From MAG-121220-bin8 sp965655865 (lineage in GTDB: Bacteria > Bacteroidota > Bacteroidia > Flavobacteriales > Flavobacteriaceae): a DNA stretch of 60,570 nucleotides. Of the stretch, positions 53,371 to 60,570 are shown piece by piece. The DNA is taken from contig CBFHJJ010000008.1 in NCBI GenBank assembly GCA_965655865.1, forward strand, positions 1 through 60,570. The letters are read 5' to 3'. Position 1 is the stretch's first letter. Every line of letters begins with the position of its first letter. The notes beneath the pieces were generated by a model that made no database searches, was not told the DNA's origin, and worked only from the letters and a program-made list of their open reading frames with translations. A program made the position numbers and the translations under genes.

Positions 53371-54141
53371 ATGAAAAAAATTAACTTATTAATTGCACTT
53401 TTATTTTCTGTAATAACATATTCTCAAGTGATCACCTACACATCCGTAAGACTTGAAGAAGGACAGCACGAAGCATATTTAGATTTAGAAAAATTTTGGT
53501 CAAAAATACATGAGCAAGCTATTGAAGACGATTTAGAAACTGGATGGTTAATTTTTGAAGTAGTTCCAGTTGAAGGTGACGAGAATGCTGATAATCAGCC
53601 TGATTTTTTAATCATGAATTTTTATCAAGATACAGTTCAAATGAATAAAGAAGTCGATTTTTATAAATTAGGCAGAAATGTTTACAGTAAGTTATCAAAG
53701 AAAAAATTCGATAAAATTTGGGAAGGAGGTCCTTATGGAACAAGAAATTTTTATCAACTAGAAAGATTAGACAACACAACTTGGCTTTTTGGAGATCTTG
53801 AAATTGGAACGATGCTAACTTTAAACGCATTTAAACAAACAGATGAAAATTATGAGCAATACGAAATGGATTTTTATAAAAAATGGCATAACAAACGTAT
53901 TTTGAATGGATCTAGAAAGTGGTGGGAATTAAATAGAGTTTTGTCTTCTAGTAAAAATGGAAATAAAGAAATTACTCACGTTACTTTAGATATGATGGGG
54001 AAAGAATTATCAGAATCAGAGCGAGAAGAATTTTGGAAAGAAGTTACTTTTACAGACAGGATGATGTGGAGTAATGGAGCCAACACTAGAGAAATGATTA
54101 ATCAGGTAAATCTGAAATTGGTTATGTATAGATTCAAATAA
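53371..54141 (+). CDS. Conserved secreted protein of unknown function, 256 aa
   Basis: Signal peptide (cleavage probably after TYSQ, near residue 19). Two repeats of an alpha/beta pattern, rich in Trp and Glu (EKFWSKIHEQAIEDDLETGW, YKKWHNKRILNGSRKWWELN), resembling ABM-like ferredoxin folds of Flavobacteriia secreted proteins. No catalytic motif. It ends at a strong terminator. Confidence 0.65.
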   Translation: MKKINLLIALLFSVITYSQVITYTSVRLEEGQHEAYLDLEKFWSKIHEQAIEDDLETGWLIFEVVPVEGDENADNQPDFLIMNFYQDTVQMNKEVDFYKLGRNVYSKLSKKKFDKIWEGGPYGTRNFYQLERLDNTTWLFGDLEIGTMLTLNAFKQTDENYEQYEMDFYKKWHNKRILNGSRKWWELNRVLSSSKNGNKEITHVTLDMMGKELSESEREEFWKEVTFTDRMMWSNGANTREMINQVNLKLVMYRFK

Positions 54142-54167
54142 GTTTTAAATTATCAAATTTTAAATAC

Positions 54168-54205
54168 AAAAAGCCTGCTTGTGTAACAAGCAGGCTTTTT
54201 AATTT
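54168..54205. terminator. Bidirectional terminator
   Basis: Fourteen-base perfect stem AAAAAGCCTGCTTG / CAAGCAGGCTTTTT with loop TGTAA, between convergent genes. The A- and T-runs allow use on both strands. Confidence 0.9.
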
Positions 54206-54223
54206 TTGGTTAATAATCTATGA

Positions 54224-54418
54224 TTATTTTCCTTTTACAAATGGTAAACCAGTTTTTGGACTTTCAACAACTTGCTTTCCAGCAGGTAAGTCACATGCTT
54301 CTGGTCTTTCGTCTTTAGCGAAATAGTAGATAGTTTGATTTCTACCTCCTTTTAATTCTACATCTTTTGAATGTAAAAAGTAAGATTTTCCTTTACTGTT
54401 TGTGTGTTTGTATCCCAT
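54224..54418 (-). CDS. Conserved small protein, 64 aa
   Basis: MGYKHTNSKGKSYFLHSK, then KGGRNQTIYYFAKDERPEACD and VVESPKTGLPFVKGK. This compact pattern is found across unrelated bacteria, including cyanobacteria-type homologues, always as short stand-alone proteins. Function unknown. It is followed by a terminator. Confidence 0.7.
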   Translation of the reverse strand: MGYKHTNSKGKSYFLHSKDVELKGGRNQTIYYFAKDERPEACDLPAGKQVVESPKTGLPFVKGK

Positions 54419-54784
54419 TGTATTGGTTTTTAGTTAAACATTAATTTATACTAATCTATAAAAAAATATTCTTATCTGGAAGAATATTTCTTCCTCTGGA
54501 AAATAAATTTGTTAATTACTTTTTTTTACTTTTTAATTTTGTGTTTTTAAAGCTTAAAATTTAAAAGAATATTTTAAACGTAAATATTTAGTTAAAATGC
54601 TTATAATCAATTATTTAATATTAAAATTAATTTAAAAATTTAATTTTTAAAAATTTGATTTTTGCTGAGGAGTTCCAGAGAAGAAAAAATATTATTTTTT
54701 TGAAAACTGTTGACAACTATTAGTTTTAATTATATATTTTTGAGTAAAATCAGATAAAAAACCGTCTATTTAACCTATAATTCT
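54419..54784. other. AT-rich non-coding region
   Basis: No gene. It contains a perfect 9-bp hairpin AATATTCTT / AAGAATATT with loop ATCTGG (54465-54488) about 50 bases upstream of the 64-aa gene, and TCTGGAA twice (54475 and 54495 region). The rest is A/T-rich. It is shared upstream space of the divergent 64-aa and PNPOx-like genes. Confidence 0.5.
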
Positions 54785-55306
54785 ATGTTTCCTAAGACCT
54801 ACGTATTGCGTCTCTTTTCAATATTATTTTTATTCATTTCAATAAATTCTTTTTCACAAGAGAATTCGGAAAAATACGTTAGAGATGTTGCTAACTCTAT
54901 TATTAATGATTCTAAATCATGTGTTTTTACCACTCTCGATTTAAACAATAATCCAGTTTCTAGGCTAATGGATCCTCATGTTTATAACAATGATTTTGAA
55001 ATTTATTTAATCACCAATCCTAAATCTAGAAAAGTTTCTCATTTATTAAATAATGATCGGATTTCATTAAATTTTATTTCTAAAGATGCAGACAGCTACG
55101 TTTCTATCAATGGTACAGCTGTGCTTATAAATGAACTAAGTCAAAAAAATAAGTACTGGAAAAGCAGCTGGACGCCTTACTATAAAGACTTGGAAAATGA
55201 TTGTGTTCTTATAAAAATTAATATTAAATCTTTAGAGATAGTAAGTTCTTTAAGTGATATTTCAAGCGATCCTATTACTTGGGAACCAATGACAATAATT
55301 TTTTAG
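54785..55306 (+). CDS. Secreted pyridoxamine 5'-phosphate oxidase-like protein
   Basis: 173 residues with a signal peptide (through SINSFSQ) and a split-barrel flavin-binding domain: SCVFTTLDLNNNPVSRLMDP, IYLITNPKSRKVSHLLNNDRISLNF, SINGTAVLIN. These match FMN-binding PNPOx-like proteins, which are usually cytosolic; export is unusual. Ends 3 bases before the convergent fucosidase stop. Confidence 0.8.
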   Translation: MFPKTYVLRLFSILFLFISINSFSQENSEKYVRDVANSIINDSKSCVFTTLDLNNNPVSRLMDPHVYNNDFEIYLITNPKSRKVSHLLNNDRISLNFISKDADSYVSINGTAVLINELSQKNKYWKSSWTPYYKDLENDCVLIKINIKSLEIVSSLSDISSDPITWEPMTIIF

Positions 55307-55308
55307 AT

Positions 55309-56634
55309 TTAACTTTTTATTGTTATTTCTATTATTGTATCTATCTCATTCAACTGGCTTTGATCTAAATTAATTGTAAGAACTGAATTTCGGAATTTAT
55401 AATCAGCTTTTAAGTTTGTATTATAATATGTAACCTTTTTTATTTTTTCTTTTAAATTGGTTATTTCTAATTGTTTCTCTTTAAAATCTAGTAAGTGTAG
55501 ATAAATTTTATTTAATTTTCTTGTAGATACTAATTCCTCAGTTGGATTTATTGGGCCTTTTCTTGTTTCATAAATTGTTTCTCCATTTTTACTTACCCAT
55601 TCTCCAATTTTTTCTAATGATTTAATATGTTCTTCTTGAATTTCACCGTTTGGCATGGGGCCAACATTTAAAAGAAGGTTACTTCCGTATCCTGCTGCTT
55701 TTATTAAATATTGAATTAATTCCTTATTTGATTTGTGTTTTCTGTCTTTTAAATTAAATCCCCATGAACCATTAATTGTTTCGCAAACTTCTAATGGAAG
55801 AGCTCCGATATCATCTTTAGAGGTTGCGAAATCTTTTGTGCCTTTACCTGGAAGATCTTTTTCGAACATTTGAAAATCTTCTCCTTCATTTGGGGCCAAA
55901 TGATGGTTGCTTCCAATTAATGCTTTTGGTTGAAGCTGATGAATTAAATCATAAACTTCTTTTAATTTGAAATCAACTTTAATTTTTCCAAACCTTTTTC
56001 CATCCCATTCATGTTGATCCCATTGGCCGTCAAACCAAATTCCTCCAATTTCACCATAATTTGTCAATAGTTCTGTAAGCTGAGCTTTCATAAAATCAAT
56101 ATAATCTTCCCATTTACCCTCACCTCTTCCATCAATTCCAGTTCCAGTTCTTCCTCTTGGGAAATAATCATCTCTATTCCAGTCAAGTTGTGAGTAATAA
56201 AAGAAAAGTTTGATATTATGTTTTCTACATGCATTGGCTAACATTTTTAAGACATCTTTACCGTAAGGTGTTTTTTTAACAATATTATAATCAGATGCTT
56301 TTGAATCAAACATTGAGAACCCATCGTGATGCCTACTTGTAATGGTTATGTATTTCATTCCAGCATTTTTAGCCATTAACACCCATTTCTCTGCATCGTA
56401 TTTTGTAGGATTAAAAAATTTGGGTAGTTTTTCATATTCTTTAATTGAAATATTTTGATTGTTCATTACCCATTCTCCATCACCAAGGACACTATACACT
56501 CCCCAATGAACGAAAAGTCCAAATTTTGCATCTTGAAACCATCTTCTAGCTTCTAAGTTTTCCTTTGTAGGTTGGTACTGTGCATTACTAAATAAGCCAG
56601 TAAAAACTATAATAATTAACAAATATTTTTTCAT
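55309..56634 (-). CDS. Alpha-L-fucosidase (GH29)
   Basis: 441 residues with a signal peptide (cleaved after SNAQ). Motifs: WFQDAKFGLFVHWGVYSVLG, TSRHHDGFSMFDS, and the nucleophile Asp202 in GGIWFDGQWD. It removes alpha-fucose from glycans such as algal fucose-containing polysaccharides. No other fucose genes adjoin it. Confidence 0.93.
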   Translation of the reverse strand: MKKYLLIIIVFTGLFSNAQYQPTKENLEARRWFQDAKFGLFVHWGVYSVLGDGEWVMNNQNISIKEYEKLPKFFNPTKYDAEKWVLMAKNAGMKYITITSRHHDGFSMFDSKASDYNIVKKTPYGKDVLKMLANACRKHNIKLFFYYSQLDWNRDDYFPRGRTGTGIDGRGEGKWEDYIDFMKAQLTELLTNYGEIGGIWFDGQWDQHEWDGKRFGKIKVDFKLKEVYDLIHQLQPKALIGSNHHLAPNEGEDFQMFEKDLPGKGTKDFATSKDDIGALPLEVCETINGSWGFNLKDRKHKSNKELIQYLIKAAGYGSNLLLNVGPMPNGEIQEEHIKSLEKIGEWVSKNGETIYETRKGPINPTEELVSTRKLNKIYLHLLDFKEKQLEITNLKEKIKKVTYYNTNLKADYKFRNSVLTINLDQSQLNEIDTIIEITIKS

Positions 56635-56666
56635 GATATAACAGTTAATTGTATATTTAATTTAAT

Positions 56667-56840
56667 ATGAAAATACTAAAATGGTTCTTGTTTGCGATCT
56701 TTTCAATACTCTCAATTATAAGTTTAGTTGTAGTTTATTTAATGTATACTAATTTATCTTTCATTGATTACCCTTACGTAATATCGGCTATTATTTCAGC
56801 TATAGTTGCGATAATGGCCTATAGCTATAAAGTAAAATAA
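56667..56840 (+). CDS. Small two-helix membrane protein, 57 aa
   Basis: Starts MKILKWFLFAIFSILSIISL and has two hydrophobic segments (about 5-26 and 35-52) with a short loop containing SFIDYPY, ending in KVK. It lies on the + strand between two minus-strand genes, 2 bases before the stop of the deacetylase-like gene. Function unknown. Confidence 0.55.
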   Translation: MKILKWFLFAIFSILSIISLVVVYLMYTNLSFIDYPYVISAIISAIVAIMAYSYKVK

Positions 56841-56842
56841 AC

Positions 56843-57862
56843 TTAGTAAATTACATTTTGGATATCTTTCCAAGTTACTAATTTAATATTATTGTCTTTT
56901 AATGCCAGTTTGAAGTTTTCACTAGACACTACGTCCATATCTAAGCTTCTCCATTTACTGCCATAATTAGGGTGCTCAACAGTAATTTGTTGCATTTCCT
57001 TATCGTCATAACCTAAATGAACTATGATTTCGCTAAGCCCTGGTTTTAGATTCTCAATTATATTTACATAATAAGTGTTCCAATCTTTAAATTCTAAGCT
57101 AGGAAGCGCCATGTGAAAATTTTCAACTATCACTACATTTTCAGGTTTAGGAAAATTTTTGTCAAAGTGTACAGCAACATCTCTGGGGACAAAAACTGGA
57201 AGCTGGTTTTCTTCTCCTAACTCTAAATAAGTCTTAAAAATATTTTGATCAAAGAATAAGGCTCCTTCGTGGCTATCAATATGAGTTGGTTTAATTCCAA
57301 TCGATTTTGCCAAATCAATTTGAGCTTGTAATTCCTTTTTTAAATCTTTAGGGGAAGCATTTAAGGTGAACTTTTTTTTATTTTCAAAAAGATTACCATT
57401 TTTATCAATCATTGTTGGAATTAAATTTGAATTAGTAACTCCATCCCATTTGTAATCTCTCCATTCACTGGTTACTGTTAAATGAAGTCCTAAATCAATT
57501 TCTGGATTATTAATAGCAAATTCACCAACATCATTTATAAAATCACACGGCATCATAACACTACCTGAGTTAACCAATCCTTCTTTAAGAGCTTTAAAAC
57601 TGGCCTGGTTTACTGACTTAGACAATCCAAGGTCATCTGCGTGAAGAATTAATAATTTGTCTGTTTTTAGGTAGCCTAGTTTTTCAGCTAGATTTTCATA
57701 TTGAGTATAATTAGTTTTACCTAATATAAATTTATACGCAACTTTTGGATTATAAATAGGGATCTCATTTAACTCAAAATATATAAAAATTGTAAGAACA
57801 AGAGCTGTAAACGCGATGATGCTCCATTTTATAATTTTCAAAATGTATTTTAAAATTCTCAA
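56843..57862 (-). CDS. ChbG/HpnK family deacetylase
   Basis: 339 residues. An N-terminal membrane anchor (about 13-29) precedes the YdjC/ChbG fold: LLILHADDLGLSKSVNQ (Asp76-Asp77, metal site), IDLGLHLTVTSEW and THIDSHEGALFF (His residues). Family members deacetylate chito-oligosaccharides or related amino sugars. It follows the amidohydrolase gene by 5 bases, so they are probably co-transcribed. Confidence 0.86.
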   Translation of the reverse strand: MRILKYILKIIKWSIIAFTALVLTIFIYFELNEIPIYNPKVAYKFILGKTNYTQYENLAEKLGYLKTDKLLILHADDLGLSKSVNQASFKALKEGLVNSGSVMMPCDFINDVGEFAINNPEIDLGLHLTVTSEWRDYKWDGVTNSNLIPTMIDKNGNLFENKKKFTLNASPKDLKKELQAQIDLAKSIGIKPTHIDSHEGALFFDQNIFKTYLELGEENQLPVFVPRDVAVHFDKNFPKPENVVIVENFHMALPSLEFKDWNTYYVNIIENLKPGLSEIIVHLGYDDKEMQQITVEHPNYGSKWRSLDMDVVSSENFKLALKDNNIKLVTWKDIQNVIY

Positions 57863-57867
57863 AATAT

Positions 57868-60570
57868 CTAATTTTTAGTTCCAGGCAAGTTTACAGGCTC
57901 TATTTGTTTCCAATTGAATTCTGCTTTTACTTGTTTAGGATATATTTCATCCAAATTATTAGCATTGTACAATCTTCCATCTTTCATTACCATATTCACT
58001 GAATTGGAATTTCTTATGTTATCAAGAGGGTTTTTATCCAAAACAACCAAATCTGCTAATTTCCCTTTTTCAATACTCCCTAAATCTTTTTCAAGACCTA
58101 TCGCTTCAGCCCCTATAATTGTAGCTACTCTTAGTGCATCATGTAAACCAAGTCCTCCAGCTTGCATACTCCAAAGCTCCCAGTGGTAACCAAGGCCTTG
58201 TAGTTGTCCGTGAGAACCAACACCAACAATTCCACCTTTTTCTACTAAATCTTTTATAAATTTTCCTTGTTCTTCAAAAACATATTCGTCTTTATGAAAC
58301 CAACCGTCATTTCTTCTTCTTGACTTTGCGTCTAAATGTGCTTTTGGAGTAAAGTAGTTTAATTTTTTATCTCCTTGTACGTCTTCTGTGGCGTAGTAAT
58401 AATTTTCAGCCCATGGGCCACCATAAGAGACCAATAATGTTGGTGTGTAGGCCATTTTTGATTTAGCCATAACTTCAATTAAATCATTATACACTGGATA
58501 AATAGGAATATTGTGTTCTTGACCAGGATATCCATCTAGCATTTGATTTATGTTTAATTTAACATGCAACGCTCCTTCTGTAGTTGGCATAAGCTTTTGC
58601 TCTTTAGCAGCCATCAATATCCATTGTCGATGCTTTCTATTACCCGTTCTATACATTTTAATGGTCTTAGTATTATAGTACTTTGAATACTGTTTAAGCA
58701 CATCTTTTGTTTGCTCTAAACTCTTTAAATTATAACCCCAAAAACCAACACCAGGCCCAGTTGAATAAATCCTTGGACCATGCATTAAACCAGCATCAAC
58801 CATATCTGCATAAGATAACACATCAGTAGTACCAGTTTGCGGATCTCTAACTGTGGTTACTCCATATGCTAGATTAGCTGCAAATGACCACGTCTCTGCT
58901 TTGTGAATATTTCTAGAAACTCTAACATGGGCATGAGTATCAACAAAACCAGGAACAATTGTTTTTCCACTTAAATCAATAGTTTTAACACCAGCCCACT
59001 CAGTTTCTTTCATTTGAACTTTATCAGTTTCTCCAACTTCAACAATTCTATTGTCTTTAATTAATATTTCACCTTTTTCAATAATTTCTTTACCATTCAT
59101 TGTTATAATTCTGGCATTTTTCAAAAGAACTAATCCTTCAACTTTATTTTTGTCTATATAGGTTTTAATTTCTATTTCTGCGGCTTGATAAAACTTTTCT
59201 TTTTCATTACTTTTTGATTCTTTTTCATTGCTGTTTTTTTTATCAATTAAGATTCTTTGTTCATCTGCTTTAGCAATAGGAATGTTATAATTAAAAAGCG
59301 ATTTTCCTAAAGCAAAATAAACATTATCTCCATTAGCTCCCCATGATGCAAATTCACCTCCAAACTTTGTTAGTTTTCTTGCTGGAAAACTTGAATTTTT
59401 TAAATTAGAAACATTAATTGTTAAATCTTTTAAACCCGAATAAGGAATAGTAACAACATAAACATCGTTATTAATCACAGCTAAAGCTTCTTCTTTTTTA
59501 GGCGATTTTATTATGTATGTTGCTGGAGAAGGTGGGGATTTTCTTCCTGGAGTTCCATAAACTGAAATCCCAGTAATTTTTAAAATCTTTTTTTCATCTG
59601 TTCCGTCCCATCTTATTGAGCTTAATCCATTACTTCGACTAGATAAAAATATTCTTTCAGAGCTTTTGATAAAATGAGGGTTTGATCTTCCTTTTGTTTT
59701 ATCAATAAAATTATTTTTACCTCCACCTGCTTCAATCCACATTAATTTTGAGTCTACACCCAAAGAACCATAATTGTCAAAATCATTTTCTGAAGCTTTT
59801 ATAAAAACTATTCTATCTCCAATATTGTTCCAAGTTGGGAAAGAATAAACCCCATTTTCATTAGAAAGCCTTTGAGCTTTATTTTTATTATTAATGGACG
59901 CCTTGAATAGTGCTCCGCCATCTTTTTCATCCCAAGTAACAAAAGCAATTTCATCTCCCTTAGGACTCCAAACTGGCATACCTTCTCCATAATTTAAAGA
60001 AGTTAATCTTTGAGGTTCACCGTGTGGAAGATTTTTTACATAAATTTTACCAAATGAGGTATATGCTAATTTAGAACCATCTGGAGATACTTTTGGATCT
60101 CTAATTTGATTAGAAAGTATTTGATCGGTATCTAAAATGGGATAGTTAAATTTTAACTGAGGACCTAAATCAATTTCTTCAGAAACTTTAAATGGAATAT
60201 TAATAGCATCTCCTCCATCAATAGGAAGTTTATTTATTTTTCCCCCATAAGATGCAATTAAAAATTTACTATCTGGTGTAAAACTCATTACAGGAATTGA
60301 CCCTAAAGTGTTTTGTGATTCTATATCGTCTTTTTGAACTGGATAAGCTAACCATTTTTCTTTTCCAGAATTTAAATCTCTAGCTATTAAACCAGTCTTA
60401 TCATTCCATCTTGACCCATAAACTAACCAATTTCCGTCATTCGATAAGGTTGGAGAAAAAGCAGAACCATATCTGTTAACAATATTTTCTATTGTTCCAG
60501 TGTCTCTGTCATACCTAGCTACCGACATTTGAGGAAATTTTGCGTTGTATTGCCATGCTCCGGATTTTCT
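57868..60570 (-). CDS. TolB-like propeller plus amidohydrolase, 5'-truncated
   Basis: The frame stays open to the window end, so the start lies outside; the ATG at 60528 is internal. About 900 residues are visible. The N-terminal half is a TolB/WD40-like beta-propeller (repeated DGSKLAYTSFG-type blades, e.g. SPKGDEIAFVTWDE); the C-terminal half is an amidohydrolase domain with metal motif VDTHAHVRV, GVTTVRDP, and GSIEKGKLADLVVLDKNPLDN. Secreted proteins of this kind act on peptides or cyclic amides; the substrate is unknown. Confidence 0.88.
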   Translation of the reverse strand, partial: RKSGAWQYNAKFPQMSVARYDRDTGTIENIVNRYGSAFSPTLSNDGNWLVYGSRWNDKTGLIARDLNSGKEKWLAYPVQKDDIESQNTLGSIPVMSFTPDSKFLIASYGGKINKLPIDGGDAINIPFKVSEEIDLGPQLKFNYPILDTDQILSNQIRDPKVSPDGSKLAYTSFGKIYVKNLPHGEPQRLTSLNYGEGMPVWSPKGDEIAFVTWDEKDGGALFKASINNKNKAQRLSNENGVYSFPTWNNIGDRIVFIKASENDFDNYGSLGVDSKLMWIEAGGGKNNFIDKTKGRSNPHFIKSSERIFLSSRSNGLSSIRWDGTDEKKILKITGISVYGTPGRKSPPSPATYIIKSPKKEEALAVINNDVYVVTIPYSGLKDLTINVSNLKNSSFPARKLTKFGGEFASWGANGDNVYFALGKSLFNYNIPIAKADEQRILIDKKNSNEKESKSNEKEKFYQAAEIEIKTYIDKNKVEGLVLLKNARIITMNGKEIIEKGEILIKDNRIVEVGETDKVQMKETEWAGVKTIDLSGKTIVPGFVDTHAHVRVSRNIHKAETWSFAANLAYGVTTVRDPQTGTTDVLSYADMVDAGLMHGPRIYSTGPGVGFWGYNLKSLEQTKDVLKQYSKYYNTKTIKMYRTGNRKHRQWILMAAKEQKLMPTTEGALHVKLNINQMLDGYPGQEHNIPIYPVYNDLIEVMAKSKMAYTPTLLVSYGGPWAENYYYATEDVQGDKKLNYFTPKAHLDAKSRRRNDGWFHKDEYVFEEQGKFIKDLVEKGGIVGVGSHGQLQGLGYHWELWSMQAGGLGLHDALRVATIIGAEAIGLEKDLGSIEKGKLADLVVLDKNPLDNIRNSNSVNMVMKDGRLYNANNLDEIYPKQVKAEFNWKQIEPVNLPGTKN

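Overview
The window is low-GC DNA from a Bacteroidota bacterium, most likely a marine flavobacterium. The signs are many lipoproteins with short N-terminal leaders, promoters with the Bacteroidota -7 box TAnnTTTG, a sufABCDSE operon extended by DUF59, DUF2480 and DUF3078 genes, PafA-type phosphatase, LpxH, FG-GAP/VCBS lipoproteins, and a GH16 enzyme beside a sugar porter. No rRNA and no CRISPR array were seen. One 10-N scaffold gap (22190-22199) interrupts a gene, and genes run off both window ends.

Layout. 1-7959 (+): end of a VCBS-repeat protein, then pafA-like, FAD oxidoreductase, GNAT, queD, lpxH and hflX, tightly packed. 7939-15211 (-): the suf Fe-S cluster operon with its conserved tail. 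15351-17795 (+): thiL and rseP. 17861-17934: tRNA-Asn(GUU). 17935-25253: accessory island (below). 25254-44055: mixed core genes: hydrolase, CNNM transporter, a metal/membrane group (MerC, HMA-MauE, TauE), MFS sugar porter plus GH16, photolyase-like protein, KatG, Bax-inhibitor-like, MATE, aldo/keto reductase. 44056-44322: phased T-tract DNA. 44323-45415 (-): AlkA-type glycosylase coupled to two small genes. 45502-51201 (-): complete histidine degradation operon hutHUIG. 51306-52844 (-): short asparaginase-like protein and an EEP phosphatase. 52934-54418: metallothionein-like peptide, small membrane protein, secreted protein and a conserved 64-aa protein. 54785-60570: secreted PNPOx-like protein, GH29 fucosidase, ChbG-like deacetylase and a propeller-amidohydrolase.

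Main discovery candidate. Directly downstream of tRNA-Asn lies about 7.3 kb of mostly single-gene units, nearly all on the + strand, separated by nine copies of a short direct repeat (core AAACCATAGGCATATCTTCT). Read on the minus strand, the repeats encode the last codons of a tyrosine recombinase (tail YLRGLEVAELKEEDMPMV). The longest copy extends back through the conserved GHSSLNVS region. Most units end their gene at or inside the core, which in three cases supplies the last codons and stop. A second element (TTAATAAGGTTTAGATAATT plus a -7-like box) recurs at left ends. This looks like an integron-like cassette array built at the 3' end of integrase genes, but without attC-type palindromes and with no intact integrase in the window. 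The cargo includes a Coq4-like protein, an acetolactate-decarboxylase-like lipoprotein, an FG-GAP lipoprotein, an APH-fold kinase, a GH18 lipoprotein and several tiny membrane proteins.

Function assignments come from motif recognition by eye; no database search was possible.
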